64,000 nt of DNA from Flavobacteriaceae bacterium PS02337 (GTDB lineage Bacteria > Bacteroidota > Bacteroidia > Flavobacteriales > Flavobacteriaceae), in assembly GCA_029959285.1 (NCBI GenBank), contig JASCOE010000007.1, positions 186,001-250,000 on the forward strand, in the 5' to 3' direction. The translations under genes and the position numbers were made by a program. The notes beneath the pieces were generated by a model, which saw nothing but the letters and a program-made list of their open reading frames with translations, searched no databases and had not been told where the DNA came from. Of the stretch, positions 1 through 8,057 are shown piece after piece. How positions within the stretch are numbered: the stretch's first letter is position 1; each line of letters starts with the position of its first letter.

Positions 1-92
1 AACAATTAATAACCAAATCCATTTTTAAGGTATATTTAAGTTCATGAACAAATTTGTATTCGTAAATTAGCAGATACAAAAACATATCTTAA

Positions 93-929
93 ATGACAAT
101 ACTTACCTTTACGCTGATTATGATTCTGGGTGCTTTTTTAGCAGGCTTTATCGGTTCATTATCAGGCTTAGGAGGTGGAATTATTATCATTCCGCTTCTT
201 ACTATTATTCTCGGTGTCGACATTCATTATGCCATTGGAGCCGCTTTAGTCTCCGTTATCGCAACCTCTTCAGGCTCTGCGGCAGCTTATGTAAAAGAAG
301 GAATTACCAACATGCGAATGGGAATTTTTCTTGAAATCGCCACCACTATCGGAGCCGTTTGCGGTGCGTTACTTTCTACCGTTGCTCCTACTTCATTTAT
401 CGCCGTTTTATTCGGTTTAACGTTGATTTTTTCGGCTATTAATTCACTTCGAAAAAAAGAAGAACATATTGTTTTAGAATCTAGTCCGCTGGCAAAAAAA
501 TTAAAATTAGAAGGAACTTATCCAACGCACGATGGCGAAGTAGTAAAATACGGAACTAAAAATGTAATTGGTGGTTTCAGTATGATGGGAATTGCTGGAA
601 TGATGTCTGGTTTATTAGGAATTGGTTCTGGTGCTTTTAAAGTTATTGCAATGGACAACATTATGAGAGTTCCTTTTAAAGTTTCTACTACTACAAGTAA
701 TTTTATGATGGGTGTTACAGCAATGGCAAGTTCTGTGATTTACATTCAAAAAGGATATATTGAACCTGGAATCTGTATGCCAGTTGTAATCGGCGTTTTG
801 TTTGGAGCAATGGCCGGCGCTAAAATCTTAGTGCGAACAAATCCGAAGAAATTGAGAATCTTTTTTGCTTGTTTGATTTTTGTTTTAGCAGTAAATATGA
901 TTTATAACGGACTAAATGGAAAAATCTAA
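93..929 (+). CDS. TauE/SafE family sulfite/anion exporter
   Basis: Predicted inner-membrane permease of the TauE/SafE family (278 residues), which exports sulfite, sulfoacetate or related organosulfur anions. The N-terminus holds the family's glycine-rich first helix (residues about 10-35, with GSLSGLGGG), and a second similar motif, GMMSGLLGIGSGAFK, lies near residue 167; the two half-repeats are typical of the family. Most of the protein is hydrophobic helices with a soluble loop at about residues 115-145. The start at 93 directly follows the leader and gives a full-length protein. It overlaps the DUF1634 gene, so the two are probably co-translated. The substrate cannot be told from sequence. 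Confidence 0.9.
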   Translation: MTILTFTLIMILGAFLAGFIGSLSGLGGGIIIIPLLTIILGVDIHYAIGAALVSVIATSSGSAAAYVKEGITNMRMGIFLEIATTIGAVCGALLSTVAPTSFIAVLFGLTLIFSAINSLRKKEEHIVLESSPLAKKLKLEGTYPTHDGEVVKYGTKNVIGGFSMMGIAGMMSGLLGIGSGAFKVIAMDNIMRVPFKVSTTTSNFMMGVTAMASSVIYIQKGYIEPGICMPVVIGVLFGAMAGAKILVRTNPKKLRIFFACLIFVLAVNMIYNGLNGKI

Positions 930-1323
930 TATGATACAAGAAGAAAAATTTGGAGAAAAAGATTTTCAAACCATCATCGGAAATTTACTTCGTTATGGTG
1001 TTTGGATTTCGTTATCAGTTGCATTTATTGGCGGAATCGTTTATTTAATGAACCACGGAAGCCAAATTGAAGATTATTCTGTTTTTAAAGAAAACGATCG
1101 TAATATATTTGAAGTAATTGCAAATATTTATGAAGGCGCAATTAAGGGAGATGGAGCATCGTTAATATTCACGGGAATTATTTTATTGTTTTTAACGCCA
1201 GTTTTACGTGTTTTGCTTTCGTTATTTTCTTTTTTATTGGAGAAAGATTATTTGTATGTCGGCATTACTTTAATTGTAATTCTGATTATCATTATTAGTA
1301 TTTCATTCGGATTCTCACATTAA
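916..1323 (+). CDS. DUF1634 membrane protein, TauE partner
   Basis: Small membrane protein (135 residues) with three hydrophobic segments near residues 30-47, 80-103 and 112-133, matching the DUF1634 family, whose members are commonly encoded directly after TauE/SafE exporters. The listed ATG overlaps the exporter gene by 14 bases; a second ATG at 931, one base after the exporter stop, is an equally good start. The overlap indicates one transcript. Function is unknown; an accessory role in anion export is an inference from gene order only. Confidence 0.8.
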   Translation: MEKSNMIQEEKFGEKDFQTIIGNLLRYGVWISLSVAFIGGIVYLMNHGSQIEDYSVFKENDRNIFEVIANIYEGAIKGDGASLIFTGIILLFLTPVLRVLLSLFSFLLEKDYLYVGITLIVILIIIISISFGFSH

Positions 1324-1328
1324 ATATT

Positions 1329-1386
1329 GCTTTAGGCAATAAGCTTTAGGCTTTAGGCTTCCTAAAATGCTTATAGCCTAAAGCTT
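1329..1386. repeat. GCTTTAGGC repeats forming a hairpin
   Basis: Between DUF1634 and the next gene the word GCTTTAGGC occurs at 1329-1337 and 1343-1351, and AAGCTTTAGGC at 1341-1351 pairs perfectly with GCCTAAAGCTT at 1376-1386 (11 bp stem). There is no T-run right after the stem, so it may be a dispersed intergenic repeat rather than a terminator. Confidence 0.6.
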
Positions 1387-1413
1387 AATACTTAAAGCAA
1401 AAAATAAAAAAAT

Positions 1414-2436
1414 ATGGAAATAGGAATAGACAGTTTTGCTTCGGCAATGTATGGCGATAACAACACTTTGAGCAGTGTTGATGCTATGGAACAATTATTG
1501 CAAAGAATTGAATTTGCAGATCAAGTTGGTCTTGATGTTTTCGGAATTGGAGAACATCATAAAAAAGAATTTTTAGATTCTGCAACCGCTGTTATTTTGA
1601 GTGCAGCAGCGGCAAGAACCAAAAATATACGATTGGCAAGTGCGGTTTCTGTTTTGAGTGCAGCAGATCCGGTACGAGTTTATCAAAGTTTTGCGACTTT
1701 AGATTTGATTTCGAAAGGAAGAGCAGAAATTGTAGTGGGTCGCGGATCTTCTATTGAAGCTTATCCCCTTTTTGGTTATAATTTGAATGATTATGATGCG
1801 CTTTTCAGCGAAAAATTAGAATTGCTTTTACAGATTCGCGACAATGAATTTGTGACTTGGCAAGGAAAATTTCGTCCAGCGATTAACGATTTGCCAGTTT
1901 ATCCGAGAGCTTTACAGGAAAAAATGCCGATTTGGCTTGGAGTTGGCGGAACACCTGAATCTTTTATCAGAGCAGGCTCGCTTGGACTTCCTTTAATGGT
2001 TGCTGTTATTGGCGGACAAACACATCGTTTTAAACCTTTAGTCGATTTATACCGTCAAGCGGGAAAAGCAGCGGGCTACAAACCAGAAGAATTAAAAGTC
2101 GGATTGCATTCGCCAGGTTATATTGGTGCAACTACAGAAAGTGCGATTGAAGATTATTATCCAGGTTATGCCGAATTATGGACAAAATTAGGTTATGAAA
2201 GAGGCTGGCCGCCTGTAACAAAAGGCAAATTTGATGGATTAATTGATGATTTGGGTGTTTTAATTGTTGGAAGTCCAGAACGTACCGCAGAAAAAATCCT
2301 TCGTCACAGCGAAGCACTTGGAGGCGTTGACCGTTTTACTTTCCAAATGGATAATGCTGGATTAAATCATAAACAATTAATGAATGCAATAGAATTAATT
2401 GGAACAAAATTGATTCCGTTGATTAGAAAGGGATAA
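1414..2436 (+). CDS. LLM-class flavin-dependent oxidoreductase
   Basis: Luciferase-like monooxygenase superfamily protein (340 residues, usual length). It should be a soluble FMN- or F420-type TIM-barrel oxidoreductase. Seen in sequence: the N-terminal DVFGIGEHH segment (residues about 40-50), the conserved RIRLASAVSVLS-like strand (here NIRLASAVSVLS) near residue 70, and the GRAEIVVGRGS loop near residue 100. The substrate is unknown. The gene is alone, 90 bases after DUF1634 and convergent with the siderophore receptor gene. Confidence 0.9.
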   Translation: MEIGIDSFASAMYGDNNTLSSVDAMEQLLQRIEFADQVGLDVFGIGEHHKKEFLDSATAVILSAAAARTKNIRLASAVSVLSAADPVRVYQSFATLDLISKGRAEIVVGRGSSIEAYPLFGYNLNDYDALFSEKLELLLQIRDNEFVTWQGKFRPAINDLPVYPRALQEKMPIWLGVGGTPESFIRAGSLGLPLMVAVIGGQTHRFKPLVDLYRQAGKAAGYKPEELKVGLHSPGYIGATTESAIEDYYPGYAELWTKLGYERGWPPVTKGKFDGLIDDLGVLIVGSPERTAEKILRHSEALGGVDRFTFQMDNAGLNHKQLMNAIELIGTKLIPLIRKG

Positions 2437-2543
2437 TTTTTTTTATGCCACAGATTAAGAGGATTAAAAAGGATTTTTTTTTCTTTTATTCTTGATTTTT
2501 GAATAGCGTCCAGCTTTAGCTGGATGTAAATAGAGAAGAAAAT

Positions 2544-2590
2544 AAAAAGGGCTTTAGCCAAACTTATGAGTTTGGCTAAAGCCCTTTTTT
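2544..2590. terminator. Bidirectional intrinsic terminator
   Basis: A perfect 21-bp stem (2544-2564 with 2569-2589) and a TATG loop, with A-run on the left and T-run on the right, lies between convergent genes and can terminate both. Two smaller perfect hairpins flank it: TCCAGC/GCTGGA at about 2508-2523 and CCTCCAGT/ACTGGAGG at about 2606-2625. Confidence 0.85.
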
Positions 2591-2653
2591 TATATTTTTA
2601 TGTTACCTCCAGTTAAAACTGGAGGCAATTCATAAGAAAATAATTTTTCTCAA

Positions 2654-2685
2654 AACCTCAGAACCTCAGAACCTCAGAACCTCAG
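2654..2685. repeat. Tandem octamer AACCTCAG x4
   Basis: Four exact head-to-tail copies of AACCTCAG occupy 2654-2685 between the terminator and the siderophore receptor stop codon. It is a short microsatellite-like array without spacers and so not CRISPR. Confidence 0.85.
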
Positions 2686-2717
2686 TATCTCTGTAACTTT
2701 GAACCTTCAAAAAAAAA

Positions 2718-5165
2718 CTAGAATTTGTAAGTAACACCAACTCTAAAGTTTCTTGGTTGTTCAGTCTGCCAGTAATAAGCATTTAACCAGCTGTAATAAG
2801 AACCGCTATATAAATATTTATCTAAGATATTGAATACGTTTGCTGTAACTTTAATTTTACCTGTTTCATAAGATAAACCTCCGTCTAATTTAAAGTAAGA
2901 AGGTAATTTTTGCAATCCTACACTCCAAGTATCTGTTTGACGACCGTCAAGGAAAGTTCCTCCAATAGAAGCTCCAAATCCTTTTAATTTACCGTTTTGA
3001 AGCGTATAATTTAACCATGCATTGGCTGTATGTTTAGCGTAACCTGGTACAATATCTCCTTTCTTAATTCCAGTTGCTGCAGAAACCGCAGGATCAACTT
3101 CATTTACAATAGATTCTGTGAAAGCATAATTTGCAATTAAATTAAGCCCCTCAAATATTTTTCCTCTAACGTCAAATTCAACACCTTGCGCTCTTTTTTC
3201 TCCCAAAACAACACTAAACTGCTGCCCTGGAGTATTTGCAGGGTCGCCTGTAAGTTCGTTTTTCTTTAAAATACTGTAAGCTGACAAAGTAGTACTCCAA
3301 GAACCATCAAACCAATCTCTCTTAATACCAACTTCTGTATTGTTACCTGTAAGAGGTTTTACTTTATCGCCGTTTTTAATAATACCAGATTGCGGAATAA
3401 AAGCTTGATCGTATAATCCGTAAACAGAAGTATTTTCGTCTATTGAAATACTTAAACCAGCACGAGGCGTAATATGGCTGTCAGAAATCGGAGCTCCACC
3501 CCAACTTGCTTGACTGATCCAAGTATATCTTCCCGCAAGGGTTAATCTTACTTTATTTTCAAAGAAACCAATTTCATCCTGAACATATCCCGCAGCATAT
3601 TCTGTACTCATTAAACCACCAATTGCTTTTGCTCTAACAGAAAGTGGTGTCGTATGATCAAATTGTGGAAAACCATTAGATGGCGCACCATAATTCGGAT
3701 TGTAAACATTAAATGGATTGGCTGGCGTATCTAAATCATGAGATTGTCCCCAATCTGCCATATAATCTTTGCTTCCTAAATCAACTCCACCTAATATTTT
3801 ATGTGTAACATTTCCTGTATTGAATTTTCCGTTTACAAATACTTGTCCCAAATACATGTTGCTTTCGGCATCCCAAATACCAACATTTCTAATAATGTCT
3901 CCATAAGCAAGATTTCCTTCATTGACACCATCGAAATCTCTGTCAACAGGTCCAGGTCCAACCGCTCCAGGCCAAGAACTGTATCCTTGTTGAATGTATT
4001 TAAAGTAAGAAGTCTGTGCACTAAGTTTCCAGTTTTCGTCAAATTTATGTTCAAACATTAAATATCCACTGTGATCTTGAATATTCGTATCTGGAAGTCC
4101 TGGCTGCGTCATTGTAAAACCAACTGGTAAAGTCGCATAACCACCCGCTGCTGGTCCGAAAACGTAGTAAGAACCAACTTCTGTCATATTAGCGAACTGA
4201 AAATTGTATTCGGCAGTAATTTTTGTTTTATCATCAATCTGATATGAAAGTACCGGAGCAATTACATAACGATTGTTGCGTTCAAAAGGACGGTGCGAAC
4301 CTTTATTTTGTGCAGATCCGTTGAATCTGTATAATAATTTTCCTTTTTTATCTAATTTTCCGTCAAGGTCAAGACTTACTCTGTAGAAATCATAACTTCC
4401 TGCAGTTGCTGTAACTTCGCCTTTGGTAACTCCCGTTGGTTTTTTAGTTACCACATTGTATAATCCGCTTGGATCACCGCTAGAAAGCATAAATCCTGCT
4501 GGTCCTTTTACAAATTCAATATGATCTACAAAACTCATATCTTCTGTTAATGGTCCCCAGAAAGAAGAAACTACGTTAAATCCGTTTCTAAAAGCTTGAA
4601 TTTGAGAACCTCTCATTGTAATATTGGTATACAAATCTCCCCAGTGTTCTAAGCCAACAGCACCACTCACATTACGAATTACTCCGTCGCTCATACTTGT
4701 AATTTGCTGATCTTTTAACGTTTGACCGCTTACAATTTGAACGTTTTGTGGAATTTCTAAAACTGGTGTTTGAAGACGTAATGACAACGAAGGCTTGTCT
4801 TGCTTGTATTTATTCTTTTTAATTACCACTTCTTCAAGATCTTCTTGGCTTTCTGAAAGTGAAAAATTCTTCGTAGTTGCTTGTTTCGCACTTACTACAA
4901 TATTATCCTGAATTGGCTGAATTCCAACACCTCTCAACAGGATTGTATAGGTTCCAGGTTTAACATTTTTAATTTCGTAATGACCTGAAACACTAGTAAC
5001 ATCTGAATATTTTGTTCCTTTTAGAGTTACAGAAATATCTCCTGCGGGTTTATTTCCGCTTAAAGAAACTTTTCCATTTATTGTTCCTAGCTCTTGTCCA
5101 ATCATATTTAATGAACTGAATAAAAACACAAGGAAAATAAATTTCATATTAAAAACTAATTTCAT
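2718..5165 (-). CDS. TonB-dependent siderophore receptor
   Basis: Outer-membrane TonB-dependent transporter (815 residues). Order seen: signal peptide (an alternative ATG at 5147 gives a cleaner one ending at about GQ), carboxypeptidase-regulatory-like domain (about 25-110), plug domain (about 135-240, with VRNVSGAVG and the KGPAGFMLSSGDPSG segment typical of siderophore receptors), then a 22-strand barrel ending in the aromatic terminus VGVTYKF. It should import ferric siderophore across the outer membrane using TonB energy. A good Bacteroidota promoter lies just upstream. No biosynthesis or inner-membrane uptake genes adjoin it. Confidence 0.93.
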   Translation of the reverse strand: MKLVFNMKFIFLVFLFSSLNMIGQELGTINGKVSLSGNKPAGDISVTLKGTKYSDVTSVSGHYEIKNVKPGTYTILLRGVGIQPIQDNIVVSAKQATTKNFSLSESQEDLEEVVIKKNKYKQDKPSLSLRLQTPVLEIPQNVQIVSGQTLKDQQITSMSDGVIRNVSGAVGLEHWGDLYTNITMRGSQIQAFRNGFNVVSSFWGPLTEDMSFVDHIEFVKGPAGFMLSSGDPSGLYNVVTKKPTGVTKGEVTATAGSYDFYRVSLDLDGKLDKKGKLLYRFNGSAQNKGSHRPFERNNRYVIAPVLSYQIDDKTKITAEYNFQFANMTEVGSYYVFGPAAGGYATLPVGFTMTQPGLPDTNIQDHSGYLMFEHKFDENWKLSAQTSYFKYIQQGYSSWPGAVGPGPVDRDFDGVNEGNLAYGDIIRNVGIWDAESNMYLGQVFVNGKFNTGNVTHKILGGVDLGSKDYMADWGQSHDLDTPANPFNVYNPNYGAPSNGFPQFDHTTPLSVRAKAIGGLMSTEYAAGYVQDEIGFFENKVRLTLAGRYTWISQASWGGAPISDSHITPRAGLSISIDENTSVYGLYDQAFIPQSGIIKNGDKVKPLTGNNTEVGIKRDWFDGSWSTTLSAYSILKKNELTGDPANTPGQQFSVVLGEKRAQGVEFDVRGKIFEGLNLIANYAFTESIVNEVDPAVSAATGIKKGDIVPGYAKHTANAWLNYTLQNGKLKGFGASIGGTFLDGRQTDTWSVGLQKLPSYFKLDGGLSYETGKIKVTANVFNILDKYLYSGSYYSWLNAYYWQTEQPRNFRVGVTYKF

Positions 5166-5192
5166 TTTGGTTTGGTTTTAAATTTTATGCGA

Positions 5193-5224
5193 CAAAAGTA
5201 AATTCAAATCTTAACTTTTCCAAA
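5193..5224 (-). promoter_or_regulatory. Bacteroidota promoter of the siderophore receptor
   Basis: On the minus strand TTTG (5224-5221) is followed after 20 bases by TACTTTTG (5200-5193), matching the Bacteroidota -33 TTTG / -7 TAnnTTTG pattern, 28 bases before the start codon at 5165. Confidence 0.6.
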
Positions 5225-5407
5225 TTATTTTTATTCATTCTAAATAAATGTAACAATTTATAAGCAATTAGTAAGGATTCACAGTCTGAAAATTTACTTA
5301 TGAAGTATTTCCTTAGAAATTAATCTACATTAAGTACAAATCCCGAATTGTATTTTTATCTTTATAATGCTAAAAATCACAAAATTTTCACTTAATAATA
5401 TCCCGAT

Positions 5408-6684
5408 ATGAAATCAAATACAATAAGAAAAGTAGCCATTGTGGGTTACAACAGAATTCCTTTTGCAAGAGCAAATACGGCCTATTCGAATGTTGGAAAT
5501 AAAGAAATGATGATTGCTGCGCTTGATGGATTGATTGATAAATGTAATTTGAAAGGAAAATTATTAGGTGAAGTTGCTGGAGGTGCTGTCATTAAACATA
5601 CTTACGACAATAATTTGATTCGCGAATGTGTGATACAAACCAGCCTCGACCCTGCAACTCCTGCTTGCGATTTACAGCAAGCCTGTGATACTGGAATCGA
5701 AAGTGCTATTTATATTGCTAATAAAATTGCTTTGGGTCAAATTGATTCTGGAATTGCAGGCGGCGTAGATTCTATTAGTGACATGCCTATTGCAGTGAGC
5801 GAAAAACTTAGAAAAATATTATTAGAAGCACGATATGCAAAATCATTAGGAGGAAAAATTAAAACCTTTTTAAAACTTCGTCCAAAAGATTTAAGTCCGT
5901 TGGTTCCTCGTAATGAAGAATCTCAAACCGGACTTTCAATGGGCGGACATACTGAAATTACTGCAAAATATTATAAAATACCTAGAGAAGAACAAGATGA
6001 ATTTGCTTTAAAAAGTCATTTGAATATGGCAAAAGCATACGATGAAGGTTTTTTTGATGATATGATTACGCCTTTCAACGGATTAGAAAAAGACAATAAT
6101 CTGAGAAAAGACAGCACAATTGAAAAATTAGCAAAATTAAATCCTGCTTTCGACAAAGTAAATGGAACTTTAACAGCAGGAAATTCTACTCCACTTACAG
6201 ACGGAGCATCGTGTATTCTTTTGGCTAGTGAAGAATGGGCAAACGAACAAGGACTTCCGATTTTGGCTTATATTACTTTCGCTGAAATTGCCGCAATAGA
6301 ATATGTTAAAAATCAGCAGAATCTTTTATTAGCACCTGTATTTGCTGCTTCTAGAATGTTAGAAAAAGCAGAATTAAACTTGCAAGATTTTGATTATTAC
6401 GAAATTCACGAAGCTTTTGCAGCACAAACCTTAGCAACTTTAAAATTTGGGAAAGCCCAGAATTAAGTGCTGAAATAGGTTTAAAGAAACCACTTGGCGC
6501 AATTGATCGAAATAAATTAAATGTAAAAGGAAGCAGTTTGGCAGCTGCTCACCCATTTGCCGCTACAGGCGGAAGAATTATTGGTGTAATGGCAAAATTA
6601 TTAAATGAAAAAGGTTCTGGAAGAGGATTAATTTCTATTTGTGCCGCTGGCGGACAAGGTGTTACCATGATTATTGAGAAATAA
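5408..6684 (+). pseudogene. Acetyl-CoA acyltransferase (thiolase), frameshifted
   Basis: Thiolase of the FadI-like class, about 425 residues once the frame is repaired. The nucleophilic Cys region is QQACDTGIES (near residue 95), the catalytic His is in EIHEAFAAQ, and the second Cys is in CAAGGQGV near the end. The first frame stops at 6466; the rest (GSSLAAAHPF... to the TAA at 6682-6684) lies in another frame. One extra A in the AAAA run at 6442-6445 would restore a continuous protein. As read the product lacks the C-terminal catalytic Cys and the AAAHP motif, so it should be inactive. A homopolymer sequencing error is an alternative explanation. Confidence 0.85.
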
Positions 6685-6692
6685 TATAAAAG

Positions 6693-6727
6693 AACCCGAC
6701 AGATTTTAAAAATTTGTCGGGTTTCTT
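6693..6727 (+). terminator. Intrinsic terminator after the thiolase
   Basis: AACCCGACA (6693-6701) pairs with TGTCGGGTT (6715-6723) and is followed by a short T-rich stretch; it separates the convergent thiolase and azoreductase genes. Confidence 0.75.
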
Positions 6728-6760
6728 ATTGCAATAGAAATACAGAATTTATCTTAAAAT

Positions 6761-7372
6761 TTAAAAAGCAAATTCCTCGACAGCAGACAAAGCTTTTGGC
6801 AAAGCGTTTTCTGCAAAATCAGGAATTGCAGTTCCTTCTACTCGAAATGTTGTTACATCAGTCATTCCTAAAAAACCAAACACAGCTCGTAAATACGATT
6901 CCGAAAAATCGTAGCTTTTGTATGGACCTTCAGAAAATATCGCTCCAGATGCAATTGAAAGATATACTTTTTTATCGGTAACCAATCCTTTTGGTCCTTC
7001 GGCACTGTAGCTAAAAGTTTTTCCAGCTCTGGCAACTTGATCAATCCAACCTTTTAAAACTGCAGGAATTCCGAAATTGTATAAAGGAACTCCAATTACA
7101 ATAACATCCGAATCTAATAAACGTTCAATCGCTTCATCAGAATGTCTTAATGCTGCTGTTTGTTCTGCTGAATGTGATTCTGTAGGTGCATATACAGCAC
7201 TAATATGCGAATCTGTTAAATATGGTAAAGGTGTTTTAGAAAGATCCAGTGTTTGTACATTACTGTCTGGATTTGCTGCTTTTAGTTTTTCAATAACAGC
7301 GTCAGACAATTGATTACTAAAAGAAGTTTCTCCCTTAGTACTTGTAATTATTTTTAGAATTTTTTGGCTCAT
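6761..7372 (-). CDS. azoR: FMN-dependent NADH-azoreductase
   Basis: Flavodoxin-like quinone/azo reductase of the AzoR family (203 residues, usual length). The FMN-phosphate region near residues 10-20 (TKGETSFSNQL) and the conserved PLYNFGIPAVLKGWIDQ motif (about 96-113) identify it. It reduces azo dyes and quinones with NADH in the cytoplasm. The gene is divergent from an HxlR-type regulator whose family commonly controls such reductases, and the shared intergenic region carries operator-like dyads, so induction by electrophiles or quinones is likely. Confidence 0.92.
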   Translation of the reverse strand: MSQKILKIITSTKGETSFSNQLSDAVIEKLKAANPDSNVQTLDLSKTPLPYLTDSHISAVYAPTESHSAEQTAALRHSDEAIERLLDSDVIVIGVPLYNFGIPAVLKGWIDQVARAGKTFSYSAEGPKGLVTDKKVYLSIASGAIFSEGPYKSYDFSESYLRAVFGFLGMTDVTTFRVEGTAIPDFAENALPKALSAVEEFAF

Positions 7373-7396
7373 GATTTATAAATTTGTTTTACAATA

Positions 7397-7465
7397 CAAA
7401 CTTATCTACATTTACTATCTCTTTTATAGTACTATCCTGAAGGATAGCGCTATCTTTGGGGATAG
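7397..7465. promoter_or_regulatory. azoR/HxlR divergent promoter with CTATC dyads
   Basis: A perfect dyad CTATCCT-GA-AGGATAG (7432-7447), a second CTATC-N6-GATAG (7450-7465) and a CTATC half-site at 7415-7419 cluster between the divergent genes. A -7 element TATCTTTG on the plus strand (7451-7458) lies inside the second dyad, and TAAGTTTG on the minus strand (7404-7397) faces azoR. Binding here by the HxlR protein would block its own promoter and perhaps azoR. Confidence 0.65.
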
Positions 7466-7478
7466 TAAGTAACAAATT

Positions 7479-7855
7479 ATGGAAATCGAAACAAAAACAC
7501 AGGAAATAAACGAAAAGAATTGCAAACCGCAAGAATGTATGGGCGCATTGCTCCCCGTGAGAGATGCATTAGAAGTTTTGAGCGGAAGATGGAAACTTCC
7601 TATTTTAATTGCGCTTTCTGATCGTCCAAAAAGATTTAAAGAAATCTCAAAAGACATTAACGGAATTACAGACAAAATGCTTTCTAAAGAATTGAAAGAT
7701 TTAGAAATCAATAAATTGGTAATTAGAACGGTTTATGATACTTTTCCGCAATGGTAGAATATTCAAGAACCGAACACAGCAAATCGCTTACTAATGTCAT
7801 CATGGCTCTCAAAGATTGGGGAACTTTACATCGAAAACAAATTATTGGCAAATAG
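7479..7855 (+). pseudogene. HxlR-family transcriptional regulator, frameshifted
   Basis: Winged-helix regulator of the HxlR family, about 125 residues when repaired. Visible are the N-terminal Cys (KPQECMGALLPVRDA), the wing-helix core LSGRWKLPILIALS and GITDKMLSKELKDLE. The first frame ends early at 7755-7757 (TFPQW then stop), while the expected continuation MVEYSRTEHSKSLTNVI runs in another frame to the TAG at 7853-7855. One missing A at 7749-7751 (CAATG instead of CAAATG) explains this. HxlR regulators sense quinones, diamide or aldehydes through the N-terminal Cys. Could be a sequencing error. Confidence 0.85.
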
Positions 7856-8057
7856 TTTAAAAAGCGTTTCGTTTCATCTTATAAATAATAAATTCAAACA
7901 CTACAAAAACTTTACAGCACAGTTCTAATTGTAGAGCCTTACTGCTCTTTACAATTTCTTAATCTTTGTTAGAAAAAGATCGATATTTCAATTTCCATAA
8001 ATTATACAGAAAAGCTTTAAATTTGATTACCCAAATCTTTTAAAATTCTGAATAATT
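7856..8057. other. Non-coding interval
   Basis: About 200 AT-rich bases between the regulator and the sugar dehydrogenase. No gene, hairpin or clear promoter was recognised. Confidence 0.5.

Noticed and set aside
2654-2685. Possible CRISPR-like array
   Set aside because: The AACCTCAG units are directly adjacent without spacers, only four copies, and no cas genes are nearby.
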